Shown here: piece after piece, positions 4,870 through 5,660 of the stretch
How the letters are laid out: the number at the start of each line of letters is the position of its first letter
Position numbering within the stretch: position 1 is the first letter of the stretch
Assembly (NCBI GenBank): GCA_964386505.1
Contig: CAYLSM010000261.1
Span: 1 to 5,660, forward strand
DNA: 5,660 bases
Reading direction: 5' to 3'
Source of the DNA: JAJFUG01 sp964386505
GTDB lineage: Bacteria > Gemmatimonadota > Glassbacteria > GWA2-58-10
Program-made: the position numbers and the translations under genes
The notes under the pieces: generated by a model
What the model was told of the DNA's origin: nothing
What the model saw: only the letters and a program-made list of their open reading frames with translations
Database searches by the model: none

Positions 4870-5583
4870 CTACTTGAGCAGCTCTTTCATCTCGCGCACC
4901 GCGCGCTCCAGTCCGACCAGCACCGCGCGGCTGATGATTGAATGTCCGATGTTGACCTCCTCCAGGGCCGGGATAGCCAGGGCCGCGGGGATGTTCCAGT
5001 AGGTGAGCCCGTGCCCGGCATAGACCGCCAGGCCGTTGCCGGCGGCGACCTCGGCCGCTGAGATCAGTTTTTTCAGCTCCTTGTCCACCTGCTCTTTCGC
5101 TACCGCGTTGGCATAGGCCCCGGTGTGGAACTCCACTGCCTCGGCGCCCAGGGCGGCCGACAGCTCGGCGGCCTTTTTCTCAGGGTCGATGAACAGGCTG
5201 ACCCGGATACCCGCGCCCTTGAGCCGGGCGATTACATCCGCCAGCTTGGCCCGGTGCTTGGCCACGTCCAGTCCGCCCTCTGTGGTCACCTCCTGGCGCT
5301 TTTCCGGGACCAGGGTGGCCTGGTCCGGGCGCAGTGCCAGGGCGATGGCGGTGATTTCCTCGCTGGCGCCCATCTCCAGGTTGAGCCGGGTGCGCACCGT
5401 GCGGCGCAGCACCTCAACATCGCGGTCCTGGATATGACGGCGGTCCTCGCGAAGGTGAACGGTGATCTGGTCGGCGCCGGCCAGCTCGGCCAGGGCCGAG
5501 GCCCAGACCGGGTCGGGCTCCACCGTGCGGCGGGCCTGACGAAGCGTGGCCACGTGGTCCACATTCACTCCCAGTCTAATCAA
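4870..5583 (-). CDS. pdxJ: Pyridoxine 5'-phosphate synthase PdxJ
   Basis: A 237-aa cytoplasmic TIM-barrel enzyme that joins 3-amino-2-oxopropyl phosphate and 1-deoxyxylulose 5-phosphate into pyridoxine 5'-phosphate, the last step of the DXP-dependent vitamin B6 route. It is full length. Signatures in order are LGVNVDHVATLRQAR (4-18), GADQITVHLREDRRHIQD (36-53), LNLEMG (67-72), LVPEKRQEVTTEGGLDV (91-107), SLFIDP (129-134), VEFHTGAYA (150-158), YAGHGLTYWNI (188-198) and VNIGHSIISRAV (210-221). The catalytic residues known from E. coli (His45, Glu72, His193) correspond to His43, Glu70 and His191. The usual Asn of GHGLNY is Thr here. The start is TTG at 5583, fixed by the family N-terminus and by GGAGG 5 nt upstream. 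It overlaps the previous gene's stop by 8 nt, which points to translational coupling. Confidence 0.97.
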   Translation of the reverse strand: MIRLGVNVDHVATLRQARRTVEPDPVWASALAELAGADQITVHLREDRRHIQDRDVEVLRRTVRTRLNLEMGASEEITAIALALRPDQATLVPEKRQEVTTEGGLDVAKHRAKLADVIARLKGAGIRVSLFIDPEKKAAELSAALGAEAVEFHTGAYANAVAKEQVDKELKKLISAAEVAAGNGLAVYAGHGLTYWNIPAALAIPALEEVNIGHSIISRAVLVGLERAVREMKELLK

Positions 5584-5660
5584 TGTCGCCTCCGTGGTAG
5601 GTGATTGTGTGCGGATTGTCGGCCAGGATACGCTCGATCAGGGAACGGCGCATCCGCACC
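5576..5660 (-). CDS. C-terminal end of an unidentified gene (partial)
   Basis: The minus strand reads 27 codons from the window edge to a TAG at 5578-5576. The peptide includes RRSLIERILADNPHT and ITYHGGDID, and its composition looks like real coding sequence; the other minus-strand frame that ends just upstream is arginine/proline-rich and less protein-like. The stop lies 8 nt inside pdxJ, so it belongs to the same operon. I cannot name the family from this tail. The body of the gene is outside the window. Confidence 0.55.
   Translation of the reverse strand, partial: VRMRRSLIERILADNPHTITYHGGDID
5589..5593 (-). promoter_or_regulatory. Ribosome binding site setting the pdxJ TTG start
   Basis: GGAGG on the minus strand, 5 nt before the TTG at 5583, lies inside the last codons of the upstream gene. 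It supports a rare TTG start, for which no in-frame ATG alternative exists nearby. Confidence 0.7.

Noticed and set aside
4299..4877. Plus-strand open frame of 192 codons opposite yqeK
   Set aside because: The opposite strand encodes a complete HD protein with all metal ligands; this frame shows no family pattern.

Overview
The window is GC-rich bacterial DNA with six recognisable protein genes, one small unassigned open frame at the left edge and the last codons of one more gene at the right edge. The gene style (high-GC codon use, GGGAG/GGAGG ribosome sites, a membrane-anchored LytR_C protein next to a YqeK phosphohydrolase, dispersed C-run/G-run repeats) suggests an uncultured lineage of the FCB or Gemmatimonadota-like kind. 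That placement is an inference from gene content only. I see no tRNA, rRNA, CRISPR array, transposase, phage gene or recognisable defence system.

Left part, plus strand. Positions 1-190 hold no recognisable gene. Positions 120-189 contain no T, are dominated by G, and include an imperfect 25-nt duplication. This may be G-quadruplex DNA or a sequencing/assembly artefact. A 70-codon open frame follows (192-404) and may be the tail of a larger gene. After it come a Rho-independent terminator (442-480) and an overlapping candidate promoter with a perfect TTGACA. A two-gene unit follows: a lipoprotein of the serine beta-lactamase-like/esterase family (531-1712) and, 2 nt later, a YacP/Rae1-type NYN-domain ribonuclease (1715-2251).

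Middle, 2252-2531. This non-coding stretch lies between convergent units and is packed with inverted repeats: three GTAGGGGC-type hairpins and one roughly 90-bp element with long imperfect inverted arms. One hairpin is placed as terminator for the plus-strand unit, and another, with six T residues on the minus strand, as terminator for the minus-strand unit.

Right part, minus strand, read from right to left. The order is the end of an unidentified gene (overlapping pdxJ by 8 nt), pdxJ (vitamin B6 ring closure), yqeK (Ap4A hydrolase-type HD protein), a single-pass LytR_C-domain protein, and rbsK (ribokinase). pdxJ and yqeK are tightly packed. The LytR_C gene follows after a 100-nt gap carrying a LacI-family/cre-like palindrome, and rbsK follows 26 nt after it. 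The first pair therefore looks like core cofactor/nucleotide housekeeping, while the second pair may also be transcribed separately under sugar-responsive control. The genes are mostly housekeeping. The least explained material is the repeat-rich intergenic region, the G tract, the operator-like palindrome and the pairing of yqeK with an uncharacterised membrane protein.
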